Program-made: the position numbers and the translations under genes
From: Paludibacteraceae bacterium
Lineage (GTDB): Bacteria > Bacteroidota > Bacteroidia > Bacteroidales > Paludibacteraceae
Direction of reading: 5' to 3'
Assembly: GCA_017508305.1 (NCBI GenBank)
Contig: JAFVZF010000133.1
Location: 1-41,324 of the forward strand
DNA: 41,324 nt
Shown: positions 7,626 through 16,862 of the stretch, piece after piece
Position numbering within the stretch: position 1 is the stretch's first letter
How the letters are laid out: every line of letters begins with the position of its first letter
The notes under the pieces: model-generated
What the model was told of the DNA's origin: nothing
The model's input: only the letters and a program-made list of their open reading frames with translations
Databases searched by the model: none

Positions 7626-9047
7626 ATGTCGAAAACAGTAGTAACCTTTTTATGTTGTTTTATAATAACAAGTTTGGCAGGAGCAAGCGATTCTACCTTT
7701 ACATCCTACAAAATTAAAGCACAATTTATTGGAGGTTACTTGTACCCACACGACAAAAGTCTGATAGAACCTCTTACCGACGGTCCTATGTTAGGGGGCG
7801 AAGTGGCTTTTGAGTGGGCCACCGATGGCACAAAAGCTTGGCACAACGATTTTAACAGACCGGACATTGGCATGGCATTGCAAGTTATCGACTTGGGTAA
7901 TCCCGATGTTGCCGGACAAATGATTGGAGTTTATCCCTACGTTAACATCCCGATGGTAAAGAACGATATTGTTTCGTTTAATACCAAGATTGGAGGAGGA
8001 TTGGGGTTTGCCACTCGTCCATGCGATGTTATGGCTGCCAGAAACGATCCGCGTAGCATTAAGAACAAGGCAGGCGACTATAACTTTGCCATTGGCGGAC
8101 CCGTTTGTTTTGCCATTACAGCAGGTGTTAACGTAGAGGTTAAGGTACATAGAAATATTGCACTTACAGCCGATATCATGTACAATCACTTTTCGAGTGC
8201 CAGCCTGTTTCAACCCAATGGTGGTCTTAATATGTTTAATGGGGCATTGGGGATGAAATATTTAGTCGAAAGTCGAAAGTCGAAAGTCGAATTTCAGAGC
8301 AAGCCGAGCGCAGAGACAAGTAAACTTGGCTATGCCGAGGCGCAGCCTGAAATCATGAGCGAAGCGAATAAGGTCGAAGGTCGGGTTTTGGGCTCAGTGA
8401 CCGAAACAGACTCAGCGAGCGAAATCGACTCACCAAATCACCAAATCACCGAATCACCACTGAAAAGATGGAGTGGCGAAATCATCCTGTCGGGTAGTGC
8501 CAAAAAACTCTATTATCAAGATGATCTATATTTTGGTTGCGCCAGCCTCAATGTGGCAGGTTACTACCACACGTGTAGGCAACACCGCGTTGGCGTCGGC
8601 GTCGATTTGTTTTACGATGGAGCCTACAAGCAAACCGTTGCACCCAACAATAAAGGTGAATACGTATGGACCAAAGAATTTACAAAATTTGGTCGCACTT
8701 GTACACCCGACGAAACATTTGCCAACAAACTGCGTTTGGGCATTAACATCGCTAACGAACTAACCATTGGCAGAGTGGGTATTTTTGCCCACTTTGGCAT
8801 CTACCTATACGACCCCATCAAAAACATGGAACCTGCCGACAAAGCCTTAGCCGCCCTTAATGGAAAGGGCGAGCCCATCAAAAAAGGCATGTTCTATGGT
8901 TATGACATCCAAAAAGAAGACGGTTGGAACTATTTTCGCATTGGGGTAAAATACCACATTACACCGCATTTTTTGGTCAATGTAAGTTTTAAGACACACC
9001 TGCAAAAGGTAGAATTTGCCGAATTTGGTTTGGGTTACTCTTTTTAA
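7626..9047 (+). CDS. PagL-like acyloxyacyl hydrolase (lipid A 3-O-deacylase family) with an in-frame repeat insertion
   Basis: 473 residues. A signal peptide ends near residue 20 (SLAGA/SDS). Residues about 25-212 match the outer-membrane acyloxyacyl hydrolase family: NHFSSASLFQPNGGLN contains the H-x-S pair (H188, S190) equivalent to the PagL catalytic His-Ser, followed by the closing strand GALGMKY. The predicted role is removal of an acyl chain from lipid A in the outer membrane. Residues about 213-280 are not protein-like. They are encoded by a GTCGAAA tandem repeat, a dispersed palindromic element and a CACCAAAT repeat. After this comes a second beta-rich region (about 282-473) ending FAEFGLGYSF, an outer-membrane-barrel type terminus. 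The gene may therefore be two barrel proteins joined by intergenic repeat DNA. It precedes the 933-residue protein by 12 bases. Confidence 0.75.
   Translation: MSKTVVTFLCCFIITSLAGASDSTFTSYKIKAQFIGGYLYPHDKSLIEPLTDGPMLGGEVAFEWATDGTKAWHNDFNRPDIGMALQVIDLGNPDVAGQMIGVYPYVNIPMVKNDIVSFNTKIGGGLGFATRPCDVMAARNDPRSIKNKAGDYNFAIGGPVCFAITAGVNVEVKVHRNIALTADIMYNHFSSASLFQPNGGLNMFNGALGMKYLVESRKSKVEFQSKPSAETSKLGYAEAQPEIMSEANKVEGRVLGSVTETDSASEIDSPNHQITESPLKRWSGEIILSGSAKKLYYQDDLYFGCASLNVAGYYHTCRQHRVGVGVDLFYDGAYKQTVAPNNKGEYVWTKEFTKFGRTCTPDETFANKLRLGINIANELTIGRVGIFAHFGIYLYDPIKNMEPADKALAALNGKGEPIKKGMFYGYDIQKEDGWNYFRIGVKYHITPHFLVNVSFKTHLQKVEFAEFGLGYSF
8265..8292 (+). repeat. Tandem 7-mer GTCGAAA, about four copies, inside a coding region
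   Basis: Three exact GTCGAAA units and a fourth ending in T instead of A. A gain or loss of one 7-base unit would shift the reading frame of the PagL-like gene. Confidence 0.85.
8291..8356 (-). repeat. Dispersed palindromic element, copy 2 (inside the PagL-like gene)
   Basis: Read on the minus strand it starts ATGATTTCAGGCTGCGCCTC and ends CTCGGCTTGCTCTGAAAT, nearly identical to copy 1. Its central palindrome, CAAGT-AA-ACTTG (8317-8328 on the plus strand), differs from that of copy 1. It is translated as part of the PagL-like protein. Confidence 0.75.
8431..8458 (+). repeat. Tandem 8-mer CACCAAAT, about 3.5 copies
   Basis: Two exact CACCAAAT units, one CACCGAAT and a partial CACC. It closes the repeat-derived insert in the PagL-like gene. 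Confidence 0.75.
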
Positions 9048-9059
9048 TCAAAAAGAACT

Positions 9060-11861
9060 ATGAAAAAATACCTTATCTTACTAATTGCTACAATGGCGTT
9101 GGCATTTTCCATTTGGGGGTACCAATCGCTTAAATCTGCTTCAGTTTCTAAACAGATTGATATTTTTACAGCACTGCCACAAGTACCTTACAGCCTGATA
9201 CGCATCAACAATGCAGCCTCCATTAGCAACGCATTGCTTTACGACAACAGCTATTGGCAAGACGTAAGTAAATTAGGCAGCTTTCATGCGCTAAACGAAC
9301 TTATCCTGCATTTGGATTCTATCAAAGAGAACGAGCCTGCCATCCAATCCTTCTTATCGAACCGAACCTTGTATTTTAGCAGTTTTGTCAATGACAGCAC
9401 CGCTACATCGCACCTATGGTTTGCCCAACTTTCGCAAGATGAATGGACAGATATCGAAAAAATTATGCTCGGGCATATTCCAAACGGCTACTTTTTTGCA
9501 TACGAGAACGGTATTTTTATTGTCAGTGCCGATAAAAAATTACTGGCTCGTTCTATTGATCAAATAAAAAGCGGCATCTCTCCCATTGCTCAAGAGAAAG
9601 GGCTAAACGCCATGTTCCAAACAGCAGGCAAACAAGCTGTTTTCAATTGGCTGTTCCAGATGGAAACCATTACCCAATTGGAATTAAGCAACCTTACTCC
9701 ACAAGGCATGCGTATGCTGCAAAACCTACCCCATTATGCCAGCTGGTGCTGTTTTGACGGTATTATCGAGGGGGACAAACTAATTCTCAATGGTTTTGCC
9801 CAAAAAGCGTCTGCCGGCAACTATACTTCGCTTGTAGACCTGCAAGAAGCAGGTAGAAATACGTTGGTAGAACGCATGCCCTACAATACCTATTTTTACT
9901 TTCATTTATCCCTCTCAGACATAGATGCCTATCGTTCCAAGTTAGAAAATTTCTCTACAAAAGACAGCACCACAATGCTATCCGATGGGTACGCATTAGA
10001 AACCCCTACCGGCGAGAGTCCACTTGTATTTTTCAGGGAATTTTTTGGAGGAGAAATTGCCTACGCATGGTCGCCCGTAGGTCCGTTTGTCGTTATCAAA
10101 CTAATCGAACCCAAGCGGGCGGCAGATAAGTTGCAATACATGGTAGAAGACATGGGGTACGGTGCCAAATGCAAAAAAGAAGGTGGTTTTTCTATCTATA
10201 CTTTTCCCACAAACGGATTTGCCGGTTGTGTGTTTGGCAACTACTACACCCTTGACGAAGAAGAGCACATCATTATTGTAGACGACAAAATGGTCCTTGC
10301 TCCCACCGCTTCGTTTGCTCGCTACATTGCCAGTAGGAAATCGAATACACAAACCTTGCAGTGTTCGCCCAACTTTCAGGATGCCAACCGCACCTTGCTC
10401 AGCAAATCGAATATTTCCATGTACGTTAATATTCCCTACATGGTAAGAAATGCCGACCGATTTGTAGAGGACGAGACCCTACTTTGGGTGCAACAAACCC
10501 AAAGTCTTTGGAAAAACTTTTCGACTTTTTGCCTGCAATCGGAAAACGATTTGTCGGGCAACACCTTTCAACATCTTTTTATCCAGCATAACAAGGTAAT
10601 GGAGGTAGACGAAAACGCCTTATTGGCCAACGACGAGAGCGAAAACAGCAAAGAGCCATCGGCAAATGAGACAAGCACAAGTTTACCGATTGACACACTA
10701 TTGTCCCAACCTTCGGAGCAAGCGAACGAAGACGCAACAATGAGCACCGAAGAAGAACAACAACCTTCCACAAAAAGCGTAAAGCGCACCATCAGTGCAC
10801 AACAACCCTTGTGCAGTGCCACGCTCGATTACCCTGCTGCATGTGCACCACAATTGGTAAAGAACCACTATACCGGCGAACATGAAATTGCCATACAAGA
10901 CACACACAACCAACTGTACCTAATCAACGCAACAGGAAAAATACTTTGGAAAAAATCGCTTCCCGAACGTATTATGGGCAACATTACACAGGTAGATTTG
11001 TACAAAAACAGCAAATTGCAAATGGCATTTATTACTGCCAAACACCTAATGGTGATAGACCGAAACGGACAGATGGTAAAAGGTTTCCCATTGGCATTGC
11101 CGGCAGAGGCGACTCAAGGATTGAGCGTATGCGATTACGACAAGAACAAGAATTATCGTTTCTTTGTGCCCACCACCAATGGACAGGTACTGCTGTACAA
11201 AGCAGACGGCACATCGCCTAACGATTGGCAATTTAAAACCTCGAGTGGCACCATTAGTGCGCCTATTCAATACCTCAAACAGCAAAGCAAAGATTTTTTA
11301 GTGGCATACGACGAGCAACAATGCTACTTCCTGAATCGACAAGGAAAAGAACGTATCCTATCGGGCAACACTATAAAAAAAGCACAAAACGGCGTTTTCT
11401 ATGCCGATGCGGTAGGTTCTAACCACCGTTTTATAGCCACATCACCCAATGGTGATATCCACTATATTTACAACGACGAAGTAAAAACAAGTGCTATTAA
11501 AGCCTACTCAAACAAGCATCTATTTACCTTGTTTAAAGGAAATTATGGAAATTACTACCTATTCTTGGACAAACAAGGATTGGATGTATACGACCGTGAC
11601 ATGAACCTATACATGCAAGATGCCGGCGTAGTAGGCGGAAATGAGCCCACCTTGCTTATGCACGGCAGTAAAATGGCAGTCTTTGACAGCGAGCAACATT
11701 GTTGGATTATCTACAATCTGGTTAGCAAACGAAAAGCCTATCAAGTATTTGCCGGCGATACACCACTCGCCTATTTTGGAGCCTTTAAGCCCTATCAATC
11801 GCCTTGCTTGGTTGTTACAGAAGGCAAACTGCTAAAGTGGTACAAGATAAATGAGAAATGA
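9060..11861 (+). CDS. Membrane-anchored extracytoplasmic protein, DUF3352-like with a C-terminal beta-propeller
   Basis: 933 residues. The N-terminal helix (residues 4-20) is a signal anchor or uncleaved signal; no lipobox Cys is seen. Residues about 30-515 resemble the DUF3352-type proteins of Bacteroidetes (ALPQVPYSLIRINN near the start), which is a tentative match. An acidic Ser/Glu/Gln-rich linker follows at about 520-580. Residues about 585-933 contain repeated blade-like units such as IAIQDTHNQLYLINATGKILWKK and LMVIDRNGQMVKGFPL, typical of PQQ/FG-GAP-like propellers. It is likely co-transcribed with the PagL-like gene, which suggests an envelope role. I know no defined function. The stop codon lies in a TGACTTG tandem repeat. 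Confidence 0.8.
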   Translation: MKKYLILLIATMALAFSIWGYQSLKSASVSKQIDIFTALPQVPYSLIRINNAASISNALLYDNSYWQDVSKLGSFHALNELILHLDSIKENEPAIQSFLSNRTLYFSSFVNDSTATSHLWFAQLSQDEWTDIEKIMLGHIPNGYFFAYENGIFIVSADKKLLARSIDQIKSGISPIAQEKGLNAMFQTAGKQAVFNWLFQMETITQLELSNLTPQGMRMLQNLPHYASWCCFDGIIEGDKLILNGFAQKASAGNYTSLVDLQEAGRNTLVERMPYNTYFYFHLSLSDIDAYRSKLENFSTKDSTTMLSDGYALETPTGESPLVFFREFFGGEIAYAWSPVGPFVVIKLIEPKRAADKLQYMVEDMGYGAKCKKEGGFSIYTFPTNGFAGCVFGNYYTLDEEEHIIIVDDKMVLAPTASFARYIASRKSNTQTLQCSPNFQDANRTLLSKSNISMYVNIPYMVRNADRFVEDETLLWVQQTQSLWKNFSTFCLQSENDLSGNTFQHLFIQHNKVMEVDENALLANDESENSKEPSANETSTSLPIDTLLSQPSEQANEDATMSTEEEQQPSTKSVKRTISAQQPLCSATLDYPAACAPQLVKNHYTGEHEIAIQDTHNQLYLINATGKILWKKSLPERIMGNITQVDLYKNSKLQMAFITAKHLMVIDRNGQMVKGFPLALPAEATQGLSVCDYDKNKNYRFFVPTTNGQVLLYKADGTSPNDWQFKTSSGTISAPIQYLKQQSKDFLVAYDEQQCYFLNRQGKERILSGNTIKKAQNGVFYADAVGSNHRFIATSPNGDIHYIYNDEVKTSAIKAYSNKHLFTLFKGNYGNYYLFLDKQGLDVYDRDMNLYMQDAGVVGGNEPTLLMHGSKMAVFDSEQHCWIIYNLVSKRKAYQVFAGDTPLAYFGAFKPYQSPCLVVTEGKLLKWYKINEK

Positions 11862-11878
11862 CTTGTGACTTGTGACTT
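11859..11878 (+). repeat. Tandem 7-mer TGACTTG, about 2.9 copies
   Basis: Two exact TGACTTG units and a partial third. It begins at the stop codon of the 933-residue protein and overlaps the -33 region of the purL promoter. Confidence 0.65.
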
Positions 11879-11900
11879 TAGACTATTTTTATTACCTTTG
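11869..11900 (+). promoter_or_regulatory. Promoter of purL
   Basis: TACCTTTG (11893-11900) matches TAnnTTTG. CTTG (11869-11872), 20 bases upstream, is a one-mismatch -33 box formed by the tandem repeat. The ATG is 21 bases past the -7 element. No purine riboswitch-like structure fits in so short a leader. Confidence 0.65.
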
Positions 11901-11921
11901 TGAGCATTTAATTTAAGAAAT

Positions 11922-14900
11922 ATGATAGTATTCTTTAAGACACAGAACAACAACGTTTTAGCTGTACAAAGCAACGAAACTTTATCGGCGGAGAACATTG
12001 AAAAATTGGTATGGCTGTTTGATAATGCCACCCTATTGACAGAAACTGCCCTTGACGGCAATTACATTGGTCCGCGTCGTGAAATGATTACGCCATGGAG
12101 TACCAATGCGGTAGAAATTACCCAAAACATGGGTATTACCGGCATCAGTCGCATCGAAGAATACTATCCCAATGAGGGCGATGCTTCGTTCGACCCCATG
12201 CTACAACGCAAATACGAAGGATTGGACCAAGACCTATTCACCATCAACAAGCAACCCGATCCCATTGTGTACATTGACAATATCGAGGCATACAACGAGC
12301 AAGAGGGGTTGGCACTTAATCCCGACGAAATGGCATACCTTAACAGCATTGCCGAAAAATTGGGACGCAAACTAACCGACAGCGAGGTATTTGGATTCTC
12401 GCAAGTAAACTCGGAACACTGCCGTCACAAAATCTTTAATGGTTTGTACATTATCGATGGCGAAGAAAAAGAACTATCACTTTTCAAATTGATTAAAAAA
12501 ACTTCCGAAACCAATCCCAATACCTTGGTGTCGGCTTATAAGGACAACGTTGCTTTTAACGCAGGCCTAGAAATAGAACAGTTTGCACCTAAAAGTGGCG
12601 ACAAACCCGATTTCTTTGAAATCAAAAAAATACAATCCGTTATCTCGCTAAAAGCAGAAACGCACAACTTCCCCACAACTGTAGAGCCTTTCAATGGAGC
12701 TGCAACCGGCACAGGAGGCGAAATTCGCGACCGCCTTGGCGGAGGTAAAGCCAGCTTACCCATTGCCGGTACTGCTGTTTACATGACCTCGTATCCACGC
12801 ATGGAAGCAGGCAAAAGTTGGGAAGAAAGCATAAAAGAACGCAATTGGTTGTACCAAACTCCCGAACAAATCTTAATCAAAGCATCCAATGGTGCTTCCG
12901 ACTTTGGCAATAAATTTGGTCAACCGCTTATTTGCGGTTCGCTTTTGTGCTTTGAGCACGAAGAAGACGGCAAACAATATGGCTTTGATAAGGTCATTAT
13001 GTTGGCAGGCGGTGTAGGATTTGGCACCCAACGCGATGCGTTAAAAGGCGAACCCGAAGTGGGCGAAAAAGTGGTCGTGTTAGGTGGCGACAACTACCGC
13101 ATCGGTATGGGCGGTGGTGCCGTATCGTCGGTGAATACCGGTCAATATGCCAATGCCATTGAGCTAAATGCTGTGCAACGTGCCAACCCCGAAATGCAAA
13201 AACGTGCTGCCAACGTTATCAGAACCTTGGCAGAAAGCGACAACAACCCCATTGTTTCTATCCACGACCACGGTGCAGGCGGTCACCTTAACTGTCTATC
13301 AGAATTGGTAGAAAGCACCGGTGGTAAAATAGATATGAGCAAATTGCCCATTGGCGACCCCACCCTTTCTGCCAAAGAAATTATCGGCAACGAAAGCCAA
13401 GAACGCATGGGCTTGCTTGTTAAAGAAGATGACCTTGCGCTTATTAACCGCATTGCCGACCGCGAACGCTCGCCTATGTATGTAGTGGGCGAAACCACAG
13501 GCGATATGAACTTTGTGTTTGAACAAGCCGATGGCGAAAAGCCCATCAATCTACGTTTGGACTACATGATTGGCAAACCACCTCGTACCGTTATCAACGA
13601 CAAAACCGTAGAGGCTAACTTTGCTAATCCTGCTACCGATGCTGCTCAAATTGAAAGTTACGTTAAGCAAGTATTGAGCATGGAGCACGTGGCTTGTAAA
13701 GACTGGTTAACCAACAAAGTGGACCGTTCGGTAACAGGTAAAATTGCCCGTCAACAATGTGCCGGCGAGTTGCAATTGCCGCTTAACGACTTGGGCGTTG
13801 TTGCCTTAGACTACCGTGGCAAGGAAGGCATCGCCACATCCATTGGCCACGCGCCCTTGGCAGCCCTTGCCAACCCCGAAGCCGGTTCGGTTTTATCCAT
13901 TGCCGAAGCCCTTACCAACATTGTTTGGGCGCGTCTTGCCAACGGCATCGAAAGCGTTTCGCTTTCTGCCAATTGGATGTGGCCGTGCAAAAACGAAGGC
14001 GAAGATGCTCGCCTTTACAAAGCCGTCGAAGCATGTAGCGATTTTGCCTGCAGCTTAGTCATTAACATCCCTACCGGCAAAGACAGTTTGTCAATGACCC
14101 AAAAATACGGCGACAAGAAAGTACTGTCGCCCGGCACCGTTATCATATCGGCAGGAGCCGAAGTGGCAGATGTCAAACAAGTGGTAAGCCCCGTTGTACA
14201 AAACGACAAAAACAGCTCTATCTACTACATTGACTTTTCGTTTGACAACCTTAAATTGGGCGGTTCTGTATTGTACCAATGTTTGGGCAAAATCGGCAAC
14301 GATGTCCCCACCGTACAAAACCCCGAATACTTTGCAGATGCCTTTAACAGCATTCAAAGCTTAATTGCCAACAATTACATCATGGCTGGCCACGATATTT
14401 CGGAAGGTGGTTTGATTACTGCTTTGCTCGAAATGACATTTGCGAATACAAAAGGTGGATTAAACATAAACCTATCTTCGCTTGCCGAAAAAGATACTGT
14501 AAAATTACTATTCTCCGAAAATCCCGGGGTATTTATCCAAACCAAAAACAATGCCGAAGTAGAAAAACTATTGACCGAAAACGGTATTGGTTTTGCCAAA
14601 ATTGGCTACCCCATTGCAGAACGTAGCTTGATTGTTGTAAAAGACGACGAAAAGTACACTTTCGACATTGACGCATTGCGCGATGTATGGTATCGTCCAT
14701 CTTACTTATTGGACTGCAAGCAAAGCGGCGAAACATGTGCTAAAGAACGTTTTGAAAACTACAAAAACCAACCCCTTGATTTGGCAATTTTGTCAAGCTT
14801 TACGGGTCAACTTTCGCAATTTAACTTGCAAACCCCACACGCCGAAAGTGGCATCAAAGCTGCCATCATCCGCGAAAAAGGTACCAACGGCGAACGCGAA

Positions 14901-15599
14901 ATGGCATACGCTCTTTACCTTGCAGGCTTTGATGTAAAAGACGTACACATGACCGACTTGGCATCGGGACGTGAAACCTTAGAAGACATCAACATGATTG
15001 TATTCTGCGGTGGTTTCTCTAACTCGGACGTTTTGGGCAGTGCCAAAGGTTGGGCAGGCGGTTTCTTGTACAACGAAAAAGCGAAAAAAGCGTTGGATAA
15101 CTTCTATGCTCGCAAAGACACCTTGAGTTTGGGTATTTGCAACGGTTGCCAATTGATGGTTGAACTAAACCTTGTTAACCCCGAACACGAAAAACGTACC
15201 AAAATGTTGCACAACAACTCGCACAAGTTTGAATCCAACTTTGTGGGGCTAACCATTCCCGAAAACAACTCGGTTATGTTTGGCAGCTTGTCGGGTAGCC
15301 GTTTGGGTATTTGGGTAGCACACGGCGAAGGTAAATTCTACCTTCCTATGGGCGAGGATAATTACAACATCATTGCTAAATACACACACGCAGGTTATCC
15401 TGCTAACCCCAACGGTTCGGATTATAACGTAGCAGGTATTTGCTCGGCTGACGGTCGTCACTTGGCGATGATGCCACACTTGGAACGTGCCATTTTCCCA
15501 TGGCAATGGGGTTACTACCCACAAGGACGCCAAGACGAAATTACCCCATGGGTAGAAGCGTTTGTTAATGCCTTCAACTGGATTAAAAATAATAAATAG
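11922..15599 (+). CDS. purL: Phosphoribosylformylglycinamidine synthase, single-chain PurL
   Basis: 1225 residues, the long form that joins the synthetase and glutaminase in one chain. It makes FGAM from FGAR, ATP and glutamine in purine synthesis. The N-terminal PurS-like part is followed by the linker segment with FGFSQVNSEHCRHKIFNG. The ATP-binding synthetase core includes LKAETHNFPTTVEPFNGAATGTGGEIRD and IVSIHDHGAGGHLNCLSELVE. The C-terminal class I glutaminase has LGICNGCQLMVEL with its catalytic Cys, and MPHLERA near the end carries the His-x-Glu of the triad. It is monocistronic as far as seen and ends in TAG, which shows that TAG acts as a stop in this genome. Confidence 0.98.
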   Translation: MIVFFKTQNNNVLAVQSNETLSAENIEKLVWLFDNATLLTETALDGNYIGPRREMITPWSTNAVEITQNMGITGISRIEEYYPNEGDASFDPMLQRKYEGLDQDLFTINKQPDPIVYIDNIEAYNEQEGLALNPDEMAYLNSIAEKLGRKLTDSEVFGFSQVNSEHCRHKIFNGLYIIDGEEKELSLFKLIKKTSETNPNTLVSAYKDNVAFNAGLEIEQFAPKSGDKPDFFEIKKIQSVISLKAETHNFPTTVEPFNGAATGTGGEIRDRLGGGKASLPIAGTAVYMTSYPRMEAGKSWEESIKERNWLYQTPEQILIKASNGASDFGNKFGQPLICGSLLCFEHEEDGKQYGFDKVIMLAGGVGFGTQRDALKGEPEVGEKVVVLGGDNYRIGMGGGAVSSVNTGQYANAIELNAVQRANPEMQKRAANVIRTLAESDNNPIVSIHDHGAGGHLNCLSELVESTGGKIDMSKLPIGDPTLSAKEIIGNESQERMGLLVKEDDLALINRIADRERSPMYVVGETTGDMNFVFEQADGEKPINLRLDYMIGKPPRTVINDKTVEANFANPATDAAQIESYVKQVLSMEHVACKDWLTNKVDRSVTGKIARQQCAGELQLPLNDLGVVALDYRGKEGIATSIGHAPLAALANPEAGSVLSIAEALTNIVWARLANGIESVSLSANWMWPCKNEGEDARLYKAVEACSDFACSLVINIPTGKDSLSMTQKYGDKKVLSPGTVIISAGAEVADVKQVVSPVVQNDKNSSIYYIDFSFDNLKLGGSVLYQCLGKIGNDVPTVQNPEYFADAFNSIQSLIANNYIMAGHDISEGGLITALLEMTFANTKGGLNINLSSLAEKDTVKLLFSENPGVFIQTKNNAEVEKLLTENGIGFAKIGYPIAERSLIVVKDDEKYTFDIDALRDVWYRPSYLLDCKQSGETCAKERFENYKNQPLDLAILSSFTGQLSQFNLQTPHAESGIKAAIIREKGTNGEREMAYALYLAGFDVKDVHMTDLASGRETLEDINMIVFCGGFSNSDVLGSAKGWAGGFLYNEKAKKALDNFYARKDTLSLGICNGCQLMVELNLVNPEHEKRTKMLHNNSHKFESNFVGLTIPENNSVMFGSLSGSRLGIWVAHGEGKFYLPMGEDNYNIIAKYTHAGYPANPNGSDYNVAGICSADGRHLAMMPHLERAIFPWQWGYYPQGRQDEITPWVEAFVNAFNWIKNNK

Positions 15600-15606
15600 T
15601 CGTTTC

Positions 15607-15793
15607 GTTTAACGGATAGACTAACTATTAAATTTTATACGATAAAATAAGATATCGTGATGAGCGGGAACTAATTTTATGAATTATTTCCGTTAAACAA
15701 AAACTGCTGTTTGAACGAAGTGAGTTCAGTTTTTGTAGGAAATAATGAGTAAAATTCCGCGAAGAGCGTCAATCGAAATTTTAACGTATAAAA
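15607..15793. repeat. Nested inverted-repeat element between purL and the chromate transporters
   Basis: The 205-base gap holds concentric inverted repeats: GTTTAACGGA (15608-15617) with TCCGTTAAAC (near 15689-15698), ATTTTATACG (about 15633-15642) with CGTATAAAAT (15784-15793), a GAATTATTTCC / GGAAATAATGAG pair, and an inner AAAACTG...CAGTTTT hairpin enclosing GAAC-GAAGTGA-GTTC. No ORF of note lies here. The arms overlap one another, so alternative folds are possible. The origin is unknown; it resembles small non-autonomous palindromic elements. Confidence 0.6.
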
Positions 15794-15804
15794 TGTGAAA
15801 GATT

Positions 15805-16341
15805 ATGTTATTGGACTTATTCATAGCATTCTTTAAAATAGGAGCCTTCACCTTTGGTGGAGGCTATGCTATGATATCGGTCATCGAAAACGAAGTCGTC
15901 ACTAAAAAGAAATGGTTATCCGAGCAAGACTTTGTAGATATGTTGGCGACGGTACAAAGCCTACCGGGTCCTATCTCTATCAATTCGTCGGTTTACGTTG
16001 GGTATAAACAAAAGGGAGTACTTGGCGCCATTGCTGCGGCTGTAGGCACCGCTCTCCCCTCTTTTATTATCATCCTGCTACTTGCCATCGTATTTACAGA
16101 TGTACAAGAGCATCCTACTATCGAAAAAATATTTAAAGGCATACGACCCGCCGTAGTTGCCCTGATTGTAGCTCCTTTGGTACGCCTTTCCCAAAAAACA
16201 GGCATCACCTACAAAAATGCCATCATCCCCATTATAGCAGCCTTGCTGGTTTGGCAATGGGGCATTTCTCCCATTTACATTATTATTGCCGCCGCAGCTG
16301 CCGGCTTATTGTATAATCGCCTAAAGAACCACAAACAATGA
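15805..16341 (+). CDS. Chromate transporter, short-chain ChrA subunit 1
   Basis: 178 residues with about five or six membrane helices, half the length of full ChrA. It has the domain signature FFKIGAFTFGGGYAMI near residue 10 and SLPGPISINSSVYVGYK near residue 52. Short-chain ChrA proteins are normally encoded as adjacent pairs and act together as a CHR-family anion transporter, classically for chromate efflux. Whether the substrate here is chromate is not shown by sequence. The gene overlaps its partner by 4 bases (ATGA). Confidence 0.92.
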   Translation: MLLDLFIAFFKIGAFTFGGGYAMISVIENEVVTKKKWLSEQDFVDMLATVQSLPGPISINSSVYVGYKQKGVLGAIAAAVGTALPSFIIILLLAIVFTDVQEHPTIEKIFKGIRPAVVALIVAPLVRLSQKTGITYKNAIIPIIAALLVWQWGISPIYIIIAAAAAGLLYNRLKNHKQ

Positions 16342-16862
16342 GCCTGTACCTGACACTATTTTGGATATTTTTTAAAATTGGGCTCTTTGGCTTTGGTGGA
16401 GGGTATGCCATTGCTGCCATGATACAAGACGAGGTGGTATACAACCATGGTTGGCTCACCGTGGCAGAATTTACAGACATCATGGCCATTTCGCAAGTTA
16501 CGCCGGGACCTATTGCCATCAACTGCGCCACCTACGTGGGATATAGTGTTACAGAAAGCATTTGGGGCGCAGCACTTGCCACCTTTGCGTCGTGTTTAGG
16601 TCCATTCATCTTGGTTTGTTTAGTGGTTGTCGGATTGCAGAAAGTAAAACACAACAAGTACGTAGAAGCGGCTTTTGGAGGCATCAGACCCGTAGTCATC
16701 GGGCTCATCGCATCGGCCGCACTTATGTTGGCTAACGGCGAAAATTTTATCGATCTATACAGCTACATCATCTTTGCCGTAGTGGCAATAGCATCTCTTT
16801 TAAGGGCAAATCCTATCTTTTTACTGCTACTATGCGGCATTGCCGGCTACTTTTTGTACTAA
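16338..16862 (+). CDS. Chromate transporter, short-chain ChrA subunit 2
   Basis: 174 residues, the partner of the preceding gene. It repeats the signature as FFKIGLFGFGGGYAIAAM and VTPGPIAINCATYVGY, with about five or six membrane helices. The 4-base overlap points to translational coupling and pair function. Its 3' end overlaps the convergent nucleotidyltransferase gene by 4 bases, leaving no room for a terminator. Confidence 0.92.
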   Translation: MSLYLTLFWIFFKIGLFGFGGGYAIAAMIQDEVVYNHGWLTVAEFTDIMAISQVTPGPIAINCATYVGYSVTESIWGAALATFASCLGPFILVCLVVVGLQKVKHNKYVEAAFGGIRPVVIGLIASAALMLANGENFIDLYSYIIFAVVAIASLLRANPIFLLLLCGIAGYFLY

